Below are positions 36,081-43,194 of a stretch of 64,000 nucleotides of DNA, piece after piece. The translations under genes were made by a program, and so were the position numbers. The notes beneath the pieces are model-generated. The model was not told the origin of the DNA and did no database searches. It saw nothing but the letters and a program-made list of their open reading frames with translations. This DNA is from Maribellus sediminis (GTDB taxonomy: Bacteria; Bacteroidota; Bacteroidia; Bacteroidales; Prolixibacteraceae): assembly GCF_011799805.1 (NCBI RefSeq), contig NZ_WXUB01000005.1, positions 248,001 through 312,000 on the forward strand, read 5' to 3'. Positions within the stretch are counted from its first letter, which is position 1. Each line of letters starts with the position of its first letter.

Positions 36081-36287
36081 GATCAAAGATTTTTGGTTTT
36101 TAGTCCGATGGAAGTATCAATCCGGTACTTTTACCGAAAGTATGCAGAGCCTATACTTAAAGTTACGGCAAAACATTTGGAAATGCTAAGCTAACACCGG
36201 CAGATTCTGTTCAACAATATGGTCGGGAGTGTGTTATGAAAATGCGATAATTGAGTGGATTTAACTTGAACACCAAACGAAATATCA

Positions 36288-36839
36288 ATGAATACCTACA
36301 TCTGTATTCTGCGCGGAATTAATGTTAGTGGTCAGAAGATCATAAAAATGGAAGCTTTAAGAAACAGTTTGTCGCAACTGAGTTTTAGGAGAGTTCTTAC
36401 ATATATACAAAGCGGGAACATTGTATTTCAATATAAAACGGAAGAAACAAAAGTGTTGGAAGAGCTGATTCATGAAAAGATCAAAGCCGATTTTGGTTTC
36501 GATGTTCCGGTTCTGGTTATCACCGGTGAAAAACTCAGGAACATTATTTCAGCGAATACATTTACCAGCGAACCAGAAAAAGACACGAGCTTTCTCCACG
36601 TTACTTTTCTGGCTCAAAAACCGGTTTCATTTGATGAAGCAGCAATTCGGGCAAAGAAAACGGAGCAGGAAGAAATTGTATTTTCCGATGAGGCGGTTTA
36701 TTTGTATTGTCTAAAAGGTTATGGTAAAACCAAGCTCAACAATAATTTTATTGAAAGCCAGCTAAAAGTTACGGCCACTACCCGAAACTGGAAAACCACC
36801 CTGAAACTAATGGAGCTGGCGTCAGTCAACGAACCTTGA
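36288..36839 (+). CDS. DUF1697 family protein
   Basis: 183 residues. It begins with the family hallmark NTYICILRGINVSGQKIIKM, then LRNSLSQLSFRRVLTYIQSGNIVFQ, FLHVTFLAQKP, and the C-terminal TTRNWKTTLKLMEL. It is a soluble two-domain alpha/beta protein of unknown biochemical role. It stands alone, converging with the efflux operon. Confidence 0.92.
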   Translation: MNTYICILRGINVSGQKIIKMEALRNSLSQLSFRRVLTYIQSGNIVFQYKTEETKVLEELIHEKIKADFGFDVPVLVITGEKLRNIISANTFTSEPEKDTSFLHVTFLAQKPVSFDEAAIRAKKTEQEEIVFSDEAVYLYCLKGYGKTKLNNNFIESQLKVTATTRNWKTTLKLMELASVNEP

Positions 36840-36893
36840 AAATAGAGCTTCGAGCGAAGTATGCATAGTTGCTACTGCGATTGAAAACAGCAA

Positions 36894-38012
36894 TTAGCTT
36901 GTTTTCCTGTACCTCCAGATAGCCAGACTTAAGAATGTCAGCCCCAGAATCAGTAATGAAATAAATTCTTCAATCAGGTCGAAAAAGCCGGAGCCTTTTA
37001 ATACGACATGCCGCATGATCTTCATGAAATAGTACATCGGATTGGCCCGGTCGAGAACTTGTGCCCAATGAGGCATACTTTCAACCGGCGTAAAAATACC
37101 CCCCATCATGATAAACACCATCATAAAAAAGAAACTGATCAGCATTACCTGTTGCTGCGTATCGCTAACGGTTGAAATAAACAGGCCCAACCCCAGTGCA
37201 CCAAGCAGAAAAACGCTGGCAAAAGCAAACAAAACAAGCAAGTTCCCTACAATTTCCAAATCGAACACCATCCAGGCGATAAACAATCCGAACGAAAGGT
37301 CGAACAAGGCAATGACCCAGAAGGGAACCAGTTTGCCAATTATAAACTGGTATTTTTTTATCGGCGTAACATTCAGTTGTTCGATGGTGCCAATTTCCTT
37401 TTCGCGCACCAGGTTCATTCCCGACAGGAACATTCCGATTACCGTGACCAGAACCGCCAGAATGCCCGGTGCCATAAACCAGTGGTAATCGAGTTCGGGA
37501 TTGTACCAGTAGCTTTCGCTGATTTGTACTTCGGTAGGTGGAGTAAATTCTGGTAATCCCTTCCATTCGGCAATCAGGTGTTGGTTGAAATTACCAATTA
37601 TTCGCGAGGAGTAGGAATAGATCAGTTGCGCGGAGTTACCGTCAATGGCATCAATCAGGAGTTGAAGTTGAGCTTCATCGTCGCGAACAAGATTTCGTTC
37701 CATGTTGGGCGGAATTACCAGAATAACATCGGCATCGCCGCTAAGCAGCATGTCTTCCCCTATCGTTTCATCCGGGACGGCAAGTTCGAGATTGTAAAAA
37801 GGGATGGCATCAAACTTAGCCACCAGTTCGCGCGAAGTTTCCGAAAGGTCCTTGTCTACCACTACCATATCGATTGATTTCATCTCGAATGTAGCAGCAA
37901 AAACCAGTATCAGCAATTGCAGCAGTGGCATACCGAAGATCATCGGCAGCATGGTTTTGTTCCGGAATATCTGCCGGAATTCTTTTTGAAGTATGTAGAG
38001 TATTGTTCGCAT
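36894..38012 (-). CDS. ABC-2 permease of efflux operon, second permease
   Basis: 372 residues. One N-terminal membrane helix (MIFGMPLLQLLILVFAATFE), a large periplasmic loop (about 45-170), then five helices (WFMAPGILAVLVTVIGMFLSG to LISLLILGLTFLSLAIW). The cytosolic coupling segment is NLVREKEIGTIEQLNVTPIK, typical of the YhhJ/YbhR/YbhS type. It is the last gene of the tetR-tolC-hlyD-ATPase-ATPase-permease-permease operon. With the other permease it should form the membrane pore; substrates of E. coli YbhGFSR-like pumps include cationic drugs and cations. A repeat-flanked four-helix-bundle gene separates it from the first permease. Confidence 0.93.
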   Translation of the reverse strand: MRTILYILQKEFRQIFRNKTMLPMIFGMPLLQLLILVFAATFEMKSIDMVVVDKDLSETSRELVAKFDAIPFYNLELAVPDETIGEDMLLSGDADVILVIPPNMERNLVRDDEAQLQLLIDAIDGNSAQLIYSYSSRIIGNFNQHLIAEWKGLPEFTPPTEVQISESYWYNPELDYHWFMAPGILAVLVTVIGMFLSGMNLVREKEIGTIEQLNVTPIKKYQFIIGKLVPFWVIALFDLSFGLFIAWMVFDLEIVGNLLVLFAFASVFLLGALGLGLFISTVSDTQQQVMLISFFFMMVFIMMGGIFTPVESMPHWAQVLDRANPMYYFMKIMRHVVLKGSGFFDLIEEFISLLILGLTFLSLAIWRYRKTS

Positions 38013-38031
38013 AAATTAGCTTCAAGTTTTA

Positions 38032-38494
38032 GTCACGAGTCACGAGCCACGAGCCGCGAGCCGCGTGTTAAGATTTCTACTTCAGACTTTTTTGTAATCC
38101 AATGATCATTTTTTGCTCCGAATCTATCTGGTCATTTAGCAGTCTGAAATTTTCATCATTCAAGAATTTCAATCTGTTTGCAATTATTAATTGAGTTTCG
38201 AGTTCAAAAGATGAACCAAGAGCAACATCGAGAAACCGATTAAAATCTTTATTACTACCTCGTCCTGAACCTTCAGCGATGTTGGAGGGTATTGAAACTG
38301 CCGAACGTTTGATTTGGCTCGTAATACCGTAAATTTCTTCATTTGGAAAGGATTCCGTTTTCTTATATACATCAACTACCAACTCAATTCCATTCTGCCA
38401 AATTTCGAGATTTTTGAAATTTTTCATGATTCTATTTTTATTGAGTAATAAATTTCATCCCTTAACTAATAGCTCGTAACTCGTGACTCGCGGC
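38032..38494 (-). mobile_element. Repeat-flanked four-helix-bundle element 1 (7-bp units)
   Basis: One arm (38032-38066) is five exact 7-bp units of consensus GYYRCGA. The other (38467-38494) is four units of the same consensus in inverted orientation (TCGTGAC, TCGCGGC and variants). Between them lies one gene for an S23/IVP-type four-helix-bundle protein, read with the operon. The unit starts 6 bp after the stop of the upstream permease gene and ends 20 bp before the next start. In RNA the arms can fold into a long stem enclosing the gene. Confidence 0.75.
38077..38427 (-). CDS. Four-helix-bundle protein, S23/IVP (23S rRNA intervening sequence) family, copy 1
   Basis: 116 residues, predicted as four long helices. 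The family signature is AVSIPSNIAEGSGRGSNKDF, preceded by LEIWQNGIELVVDVYKKTESFP and IYGITSQIKRSA. Proteins of this family are encoded within intervening sequences of split 23S rRNAs in some bacteria and share the fold of the Avd accessory protein of diversity-generating retroelements; they are basic and likely bind nucleic acid. Here it lies between two permease genes inside inverted 7-bp repeats. It is only distantly similar to copies 2 and 3. Role in the efflux operon is unknown. Confidence 0.88.
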   Translation of the reverse strand: MKNFKNLEIWQNGIELVVDVYKKTESFPNEEIYGITSQIKRSAVSIPSNIAEGSGRGSNKDFNRFLDVALGSSFELETQLIIANRLKFLNDENFRLLNDQIDSEQKMIIGLQKSLK

Positions 38495-38500
38495 TTATGT

Positions 38501-39607
38501 CTATTCCAATCTTATTTTAAATTTCTTCACACTCAGGGCAATAAAAAACAGGGTCATTCCTATTAGAGTCAATGTTTCTTTCCATACAAATAAAATACCT
38601 ACACCTTTTAACATGATGGCCCGGATAATGGTAACAAAGTACCTGGCTGGCATAACATGACTAAGAATCTGCAAGGCAGTCGGCATATTTTCGATGGGGT
38701 AGATAAATCCGGACAGGATAATGGTTGGAAGCATTAATCCGATCATTGAGATAAACATGGCCACCATCTGGTTTTTGGCAACGGTTGAGATGAGGATACC
38801 CAGGCAAAGCGCCATCAAAATAAAAAGTATGGTTTCGAACATCAGCAAAATAAAGCTTCCCATAATGGGTACTTTAAAAATGAAGTGCCCGATGAGTACA
38901 ATAACAAACGCATTGGCAATGGACAGCAAAAGGTAGGGAATTACTTTGCCTACGATGATCTGTGCAGGTCGCAGTGGTGAAACCAGGAGAATTTCCATGG
39001 TCCCCATTTCTTTCTCGCGGGTGATTGAAATAGAGGTCATCATGGCCGATATCAACATCAGGATCAATGCCATAACGCCCGGTACAAACAGGTAGGCACT
39101 TTGCATTTCTTCGTTAAAAAACATACGTATCTCAGGTTCTATCTGCATGGGCAACTTCAAGTTCGGGTACATTTTTTTAATGTAGTCGTTTATAATTCCA
39201 GTAGTATAGGAATTTACCAGGCGCGCCACGTTAGGATCCGACGCATCGGCGATCAGTTGTACTCCGGCTTTGCCTTCCTTAATGAGTTTTTCTCCGAATT
39301 TACTCTCGAAAACAATTACCTGTCTTACTTTCCCTTTTTTGAAAATCGTTTCAATATCCTTGGTGTTTTCAAGGTTTTCGTCGAGTAGAAAGTAGCCCGA
39401 TGACAAAATTTTATTAGTGATCTCAAGGGTGGTTTCATCTTTCGACTGGTCGAAAATGGCAATGTGCACATCCTTGATTTCGTTCTTGATCACGGTCCCG
39501 AATATCAGTAACTGAGCGATCGGAATTCCAAACAAAATGATCATCGTCCGCGGGTCGCGGAAAATGTGAAAGAATTCCTTTTTTATAAATGATCTGAGTT
39601 GTTTCAT
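38501..39607 (-). CDS. ABC-2 permease of efflux operon, first permease
   Basis: 368 residues with one N-terminal helix (RTMIILFGIPIAQLLIFGTV), a periplasmic loop (about 45-165) and five further helices (FVPGVMALILMLISAMMTSI, MGSFILLMFETILFILMALC, FISMIGLMLPTIILSGFIYP and others). The coupling region is TREKEMGTMEILLVSPLRPAQ. It pairs with the downstream permease. Its start follows an empty 7-bp-repeat hairpin, and its stop lies 6 bp before the arm of element 1. Confidence 0.93.
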   Translation of the reverse strand: MKQLRSFIKKEFFHIFRDPRTMIILFGIPIAQLLIFGTVIKNEIKDVHIAIFDQSKDETTLEITNKILSSGYFLLDENLENTKDIETIFKKGKVRQVIVFESKFGEKLIKEGKAGVQLIADASDPNVARLVNSYTTGIINDYIKKMYPNLKLPMQIEPEIRMFFNEEMQSAYLFVPGVMALILMLISAMMTSISITREKEMGTMEILLVSPLRPAQIIVGKVIPYLLLSIANAFVIVLIGHFIFKVPIMGSFILLMFETILFILMALCLGILISTVAKNQMVAMFISMIGLMLPTIILSGFIYPIENMPTALQILSHVMPARYFVTIIRAIMLKGVGILFVWKETLTLIGMTLFFIALSVKKFKIRLE

Positions 39608-39621
39608 TTTTAATGTTTTTA

Positions 39622-39690
39622 GCTTCGAGCTACGAGTGGCGAGCTTTTTAGGCTCGTAGCTCGTGGCTCAATGCTCGCAGCTAGCGAGCT
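39622..39690 (-). repeat. Empty inverted array of 7-bp repeats (solo element)
   Basis: Three 7-bp units of type GCTACGA (39622-39642) face four inverted units (39654-39681, TCGTAGC, TCGTGGC and variants) across about 11 nt. It is the same unit family as element 1 but has no gene inside. The stop codon of the ATPase gene (39681-39683) lies within the array. It occupies the junction between ATPase and permease genes. Confidence 0.75.
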
Positions 39691-40400
39691 ATTTTCAAAA
39701 ACACTTCATCCATATTTTTGGCATTGTACCTTTTCTTAAGTTCTTCCGGCGTATCCAGCGCCTCAATTTTCCCGGCGTTCATAATCGATACGCGGTCGCA
39801 GTATTCGGCTTCATCCATGTAGTGAGTGGTAACAAAAACCGTAATTCCGTTATTCGCGGCTTCGTAAATCAGGTCCCAGAATTTGCGACGCGTCACCGGA
39901 TCGACACCGCCGGTTGGTTCATCAAGAAAAACAATTTTAGGCTCATGAAAAATGGCCACGGAAAAAGCCAGTTTCTGCTTCCAACCTAATGGCAATCCGG
40001 CAATCAACTTATTCTTTGCACTTTCCATTTCCAGCTTCTGCAGCAGTTCTGCCATTTTTTCCTTTCGCTTTTTTGGCGAAATCCCGTAAATGCCGGCATA
40101 CAACCTGATGTTCTCGGCAACGGTCAGGTCTTCGTACAGCGAAAATTTCTGACTCATATAACCAATGTTTTTTTTGATCTTTTCGGTTTCACGATAAATA
40201 TCGAATCCTGCCACCTTTACTTCACCGGAAGTGGGGGAGGACAAACCACATAAAATCCTGATCGCCGTAGTTTTACCGGCTCCGTTGGCACCCAGAAATC
40301 CAAAGATCTCACCCTTGTACACATCGAAAGTAAGGTTGTCGTTGGCGGTAAAAGAGCCAAACTTTTTTACCAGGTTGTTTACGGTTATAATTTTCTCCAT
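39681..40400 (-). CDS. ABC transporter ATPase of efflux operon, second ATPase
   Basis: 239 residues with Walker A GANGAGKTT, Q-loop YMSQKFSLYEDL, Walker B IVFLDEPTGGVDP and H-loop FVTTHYMDEAE. The signature reads LPLGWKQKL rather than LSGGQ, as in many ABC-2 drug/cation exporters of the YbhF type. In E. coli YbhF two such ATPase domains are one protein; here they are separate genes. Its last two codons and stop lie in the 7-bp repeat array. Confidence 0.94.
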   Translation of the reverse strand: MEKIITVNNLVKKFGSFTANDNLTFDVYKGEIFGFLGANGAGKTTAIRILCGLSSPTSGEVKVAGFDIYRETEKIKKNIGYMSQKFSLYEDLTVAENIRLYAGIYGISPKKRKEKMAELLQKLEMESAKNKLIAGLPLGWKQKLAFSVAIFHEPKIVFLDEPTGGVDPVTRRKFWDLIYEAANNGITVFVTTHYMDEAEYCDRVSIMNAGKIEALDTPEELKKRYNAKNMDEVFLKIAR

Positions 40401-40412
40401 CTAAATAGTTTT

Positions 40413-40883
40413 CAGTCTCAGTCTCAGTTTTCAGTCCAGCACTTTGCTACTTCCGAATTTCTCCGGGTGGTTCATCATATAGTTTAAAAGTTTCCCGATT
40501 TCCACACATTCATTATAGAATTTCTGGTGAGTATCATTGTCAATATATTTACACGCATATGCAAAATCGAGCCATGAAGCTGTTTCGCTATTTTCACCAT
40601 CAGAGTCGGTAAGCTTGCTAAGAAAGTGTTTCGGATATCGTCTTTTTCTGTATGCTTCAGCAGTGTTGGTACATGTTGATCTTGAAGATCTACGAATCTG
40701 ATCTGTGAGTGAATATCGCTCTTCTTTCGGGAAAGTTTTCGATATCTCAAAAATATCCATGGCGAGTTTAAACGCTTTTTGATAGACTATCAATTCTTTA
40801 AAATCCATAATGATTATTTTATTTTACTATTCATGTTTTATGAAGTAGAATCCACTGCTCACTGAGACTGCTCACTGAGACTG
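40413..40883 (-). mobile_element. Repeat-flanked four-helix-bundle element 2 (CAGT units)
   Basis: One arm (40413-40436) is made of 6-7-bp units starting CAGT. The other (40852-40883) holds two exact copies of a 13-bp unit, CTCACTGAGACTG (40858-40870 and 40871-40883), which is the same motif inverted. Between them is a four-helix-bundle gene whose stop lies in the first arm. The stop of the upstream ATPase gene (40872-40874) lies in the second arm, so both ORFs end inside the repeats. Confidence 0.78.
40431..40808 (-). CDS. Four-helix-bundle protein, S23/IVP family, copy 2
   Basis: 125 residues, all-helical: MDFKELIVYQKAFKLAMDIF, then YSLTDQIRRSSRSTCTNTAE and the variant signature AYRKRRYPKHF, a WLDFAYACKYI helix and a last helix LLNYMMNHPEKF. 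It has the same length as copy 3 and differs from it at about 10 of 125 residues. The signature deviates from the usual NIAEGxGR. The protein is encoded between two ABC ATPase genes, and its final codons and stop (LD-stop) are formed by the repeat arm. No function is known beyond likely RNA/DNA binding of the family. Confidence 0.86.
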   Translation of the reverse strand: MDFKELIVYQKAFKLAMDIFEISKTFPKEERYSLTDQIRRSSRSTCTNTAEAYRKRRYPKHFLSKLTDSDGENSETASWLDFAYACKYIDNDTHQKFYNECVEIGKLLNYMMNHPEKFGSSKVLD

Positions 40884-41780
40884 TTCCTGCATGCTCATAA
40901 ATACATCTTCAATATCCGGTTCTACTTCTTCAGCAAGAATGCTTTTGTGGTTTAGCTTTTCAAGGTATTCTTTCAGTTCAGCGCTTTCAACCGCATTGTT
41001 TTTCCCGGTGAAATGCACAAACTGTCCAAATGCAAATGCAGATTCAGTTTTTTCAAAAGCACGCAGATCGTTAATCAAACGAAACATTTCCTGTGAGCGA
41101 ACCCGAATAATTTTTTTTGGGAATTTCGAAGTGATATTCTGCGGACTATCTACATCGAGGATTTGTCCGTTTTGTATCAATGCCACCCGGTCGCAGAGGT
41201 TGGCTTCGTCCATGTAGGGCGTTGAAACCATTATCGTAATGTCCTGCTTCTGGAGCTTTTTCAGCATTTCCCAGAATTCCTTTCGCGAAACTGCATCGAC
41301 ACCGGTGGTTGGTTCGTCGAGAACAAGAATCTTTGGCTTATGAATAAGTGCGCAGGATAAAGCCAGTTTTTGTTTCATTCCACCTGAAAGTTTCCCGGCA
41401 CGACGGGTCTTAAAAGGTTCTATCTGGTAATAAATATCGCGGATGAGTTCGTAATTTTCTTCAACGGTGGTGCCAAAAACAGTAGCAAAAAAGTTGAGGT
41501 TCTCCTCTACACTCAAATCCTGGTACAACGAAAAACGCCCGGGCATGTAACCCACAATGTTTCGTATCTTTTTGAAATTCTTTACCACATCCAGCCCGTC
41601 CATTTTGGCTTCGCCGGAGTCTGCCAGTAATAAGGTCATCAGGATGCGCATCAGTGTGGTTTTTCCTGCCCCGTCCGGGCCAATCAGTCCGAAGAGCTCA
41701 CCTCTCTCCACGTGTAGCGAAACATTTTTTAATGCTTCCGTTTCGTCGTAATGTTTTGATATATTTTTGACTTGTATCAT
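40872..41780 (-). CDS. ABC transporter ATPase of efflux operon, first ATPase
   Basis: 302 residues. Walker A GPDGAGKTT, Q-loop YMPGRFSLYQDLS, signature KLSGGMKQKLALS, Walker B ILVLDEPTTGVDAV and H-loop-like STPYMDEAN (the usual His is Pro-Tyr preceded by Thr, a difference shared with some YbhF N-terminal domains). A C-terminal extension of about 75 residues follows. The last codons (QSQ-stop) lie in the 13-bp repeat of element 2. It drives the exporter with the second ATPase. Confidence 0.94.
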   Translation of the reverse strand: MIQVKNISKHYDETEALKNVSLHVERGELFGLIGPDGAGKTTLMRILMTLLLADSGEAKMDGLDVVKNFKKIRNIVGYMPGRFSLYQDLSVEENLNFFATVFGTTVEENYELIRDIYYQIEPFKTRRAGKLSGGMKQKLALSCALIHKPKILVLDEPTTGVDAVSRKEFWEMLKKLQKQDITIMVSTPYMDEANLCDRVALIQNGQILDVDSPQNITSKFPKKIIRVRSQEMFRLINDLRAFEKTESAFAFGQFVHFTGKNNAVESAELKEYLEKLNHKSILAEEVEPDIEDVFMSMQEQSQ

Positions 41781-41792
41781 GCCTATAGTTTA

Positions 41793-42292
41793 CAGTCTCA
41801 GTCTCAGTTTTCAGTCAAGTACTTTGCTGCTTCCAAATTTTTCTGGATTGTTCATCATGTAGTTTAAAAGTTTCCCTATTTCTACACATTCATTGTAAAA
41901 TTTTTGGTGAGTGTCATCAGTAATATAATTACATGCGTGCGCGAAATCCAGCCACGATGCGGTTTCGCTATTTTCACCATCGGAGTCAGAAAGCTTGCTA
42001 ATAAAGTGTTTCGGATATCGTCTTTTTCTGTACGCTTCAGCAGTGTTGGTACATGTTGAACGTGAAGATCTTCGAATTTGATCAGTCAAGGAATATTTTT
42101 CTTCTTTTGGAAATGATTTTGAAACCTCGAAAATATCCATGGCCAATTTAAAAGCCTTTTGATATACTATTAATTCTTTAAAATCCATTTCGAAATTTTT
42201 ATTTTGGTTCTTACTACTGAAACTTGTCAACTGCGACTGTGACTGTTCACTGTGACTGTTCACTGTGACTGTCAACTGCGACTGTTCACTGC
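41793..42292 (-). mobile_element. Repeat-flanked four-helix-bundle element 3 (CAGT units)
   Basis: The first arm (41793-41816) is identical over 24 bp to the corresponding arm of element 2. The second arm (about 42227-42292) is a longer array of five or so 13-bp units of type CAGTGAACAGTCA in inverted orientation. The enclosed four-helix-bundle gene is a near copy of that in element 2. The stop of the upstream hlyD gene (42286-42288) is made by the outermost repeat (TGGCAGTGA). Confidence 0.8.
41811..42188 (-). CDS. Four-helix-bundle protein, S23/IVP family, copy 3
   Basis: 125 residues from the ATG at 42188; a longer frame upstream would translate the repeat arm and is not believed. The sequence is the same as copy 2 except for about ten conservative changes (for example DIFEVSKSFPKEEKYS against DIFEISKTFPKEERYS). 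The high similarity, equal length and identical downstream arm show a recent common origin of the two elements. It lies between the hlyD and ATPase genes. Confidence 0.86.
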   Translation of the reverse strand: MDFKELIVYQKAFKLAMDIFEVSKSFPKEEKYSLTDQIRRSSRSTCTNTAEAYRKRRYPKHFISKLSDSDGENSETASWLDFAHACNYITDDTHQKFYNECVEIGKLLNYMMNNPEKFGSSKVLD

Positions 42293-43167
42293 CAACTAAT
42301 TTCTCCCGGCATTCCGATTTTTAAGGTGCCGTCGTTTTTAACAAGCACTTTAACCGCATACACCAGTTTTACACGTTCTTCCTTGGTTTGAATAATTTTG
42401 GGCGTGAATTCAGCTTCTGAAGAAATCCAGTCGACTTTCCCGGAGAGTGTCTGATTTTCAGTAGCCGATTTATCGATCAGAACAATAACTTCCTGACCAA
42501 TTTTTACCTTGGGAAGTTGCGCTCCGCTCACATAAACTTTCAGGGTCAGATGTTCCAAATCTGCAATTTTGAACAACGGTTTTCCGGGACTTGCCATTTC
42601 GCCCTGTTCAATATAGGTTTCCAGAATTGTACCATTAACCGGAGCTACAATCGTACAACGGTTAAGCAGATCTTTTGTGGCATCCTGTTGTGCATCAAGT
42701 ACCTCCAATTCTTTATTGACCGAAATATATTGCGTGCGTGTATTTTCGATCTGGCGTTCCAGCACGCTTATTTGTCCGGTTATATCGTCGAGTTGCTTTT
42801 GCGTGGCGGCACCATCTTTAAGCATTCGCCGGATGCGATCTTCGTTGGTCCGCAGGTTTTTAATCTGTTCTTCAAAAACGCTCACCTGCGATTGTATCGA
42901 TTGTCGCTTCGCAACAACAGCAGCTTTTTGAGCATCAATCTGCTTCAGTTTTAAACTCATCTGAACGGTATCGATCAGAGCAGCCTTAGTCCCTTTTTCG
43001 ATGGTTTGTCCTTTATCGATGTTTAGTTCAAGCACTCTTCCGGCTGATTCGGATGAGATGATCACAGGATCAGCTTCGAAATTTCCGAAGGCATCTGATT
43101 TTTCTTCGGTGTTGCTGCAACTGAACAGCAGCAACGACAGTATTACCATAATTAAATTTTGTTTCAT
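42286..43167 (-). CDS. HlyD/YbhG-type periplasmic adaptor lipoprotein
   Basis: 293 residues from the ATG at 43167. A lipoprotein signal with lipobox LLFSC, then the lipoyl half-motif SSESAGRVLELNIDKGQTIEKG, a coiled-coil hairpin (about 60-165, RQSIQSQVSVFEEQIKNLRT), and the second lipoyl half VAPVNGTILETYIEQGEMASPG. A beta-barrel domain follows. It links the inner-membrane ABC exporter to the TolC-like channel encoded 27 bp upstream. The stop codon is created by the repeat arm of element 3. Confidence 0.93.
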   Translation of the reverse strand: MKQNLIMVILSLLLFSCSNTEEKSDAFGNFEADPVIISSESAGRVLELNIDKGQTIEKGTKAALIDTVQMSLKLKQIDAQKAAVVAKRQSIQSQVSVFEEQIKNLRTNEDRIRRMLKDGAATQKQLDDITGQISVLERQIENTRTQYISVNKELEVLDAQQDATKDLLNRCTIVAPVNGTILETYIEQGEMASPGKPLFKIADLEHLTLKVYVSGAQLPKVKIGQEVIVLIDKSATENQTLSGKVDWISSEAEFTPKIIQTKEERVKLVYAVKVLVKNDGTLKIGMPGEISWQ

Positions 43168-43194
43168 CGTATCGTGTTTTATCAATTTTTCGTG

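Noticed and set aside
38032-38066. Possible CRISPR array or satellite
   Set aside because: Units are only 7 bp, without spacers, in inverted pairs, and no cas genes are near.
38077-38427. A 23S rRNA intervening sequence
   Set aside because: No rRNA sequence surrounds it; it lies between protein genes. Only the protein family and the flanking-stem design are shared.
38077-42188. Diversity-generating retroelement, because the four-helix-bundle proteins resemble Avd
   Set aside because: No reverse transcriptase, template repeat or variable-repeat target gene is present in the window.
42189-42275. N-terminal extension of four-helix-bundle copy 3 (29 residues rich in Ser/Gln)
   Set aside because: The extension is a translation of the repeat arm; copy 2 begins at the equivalent ATG and the family starts there.
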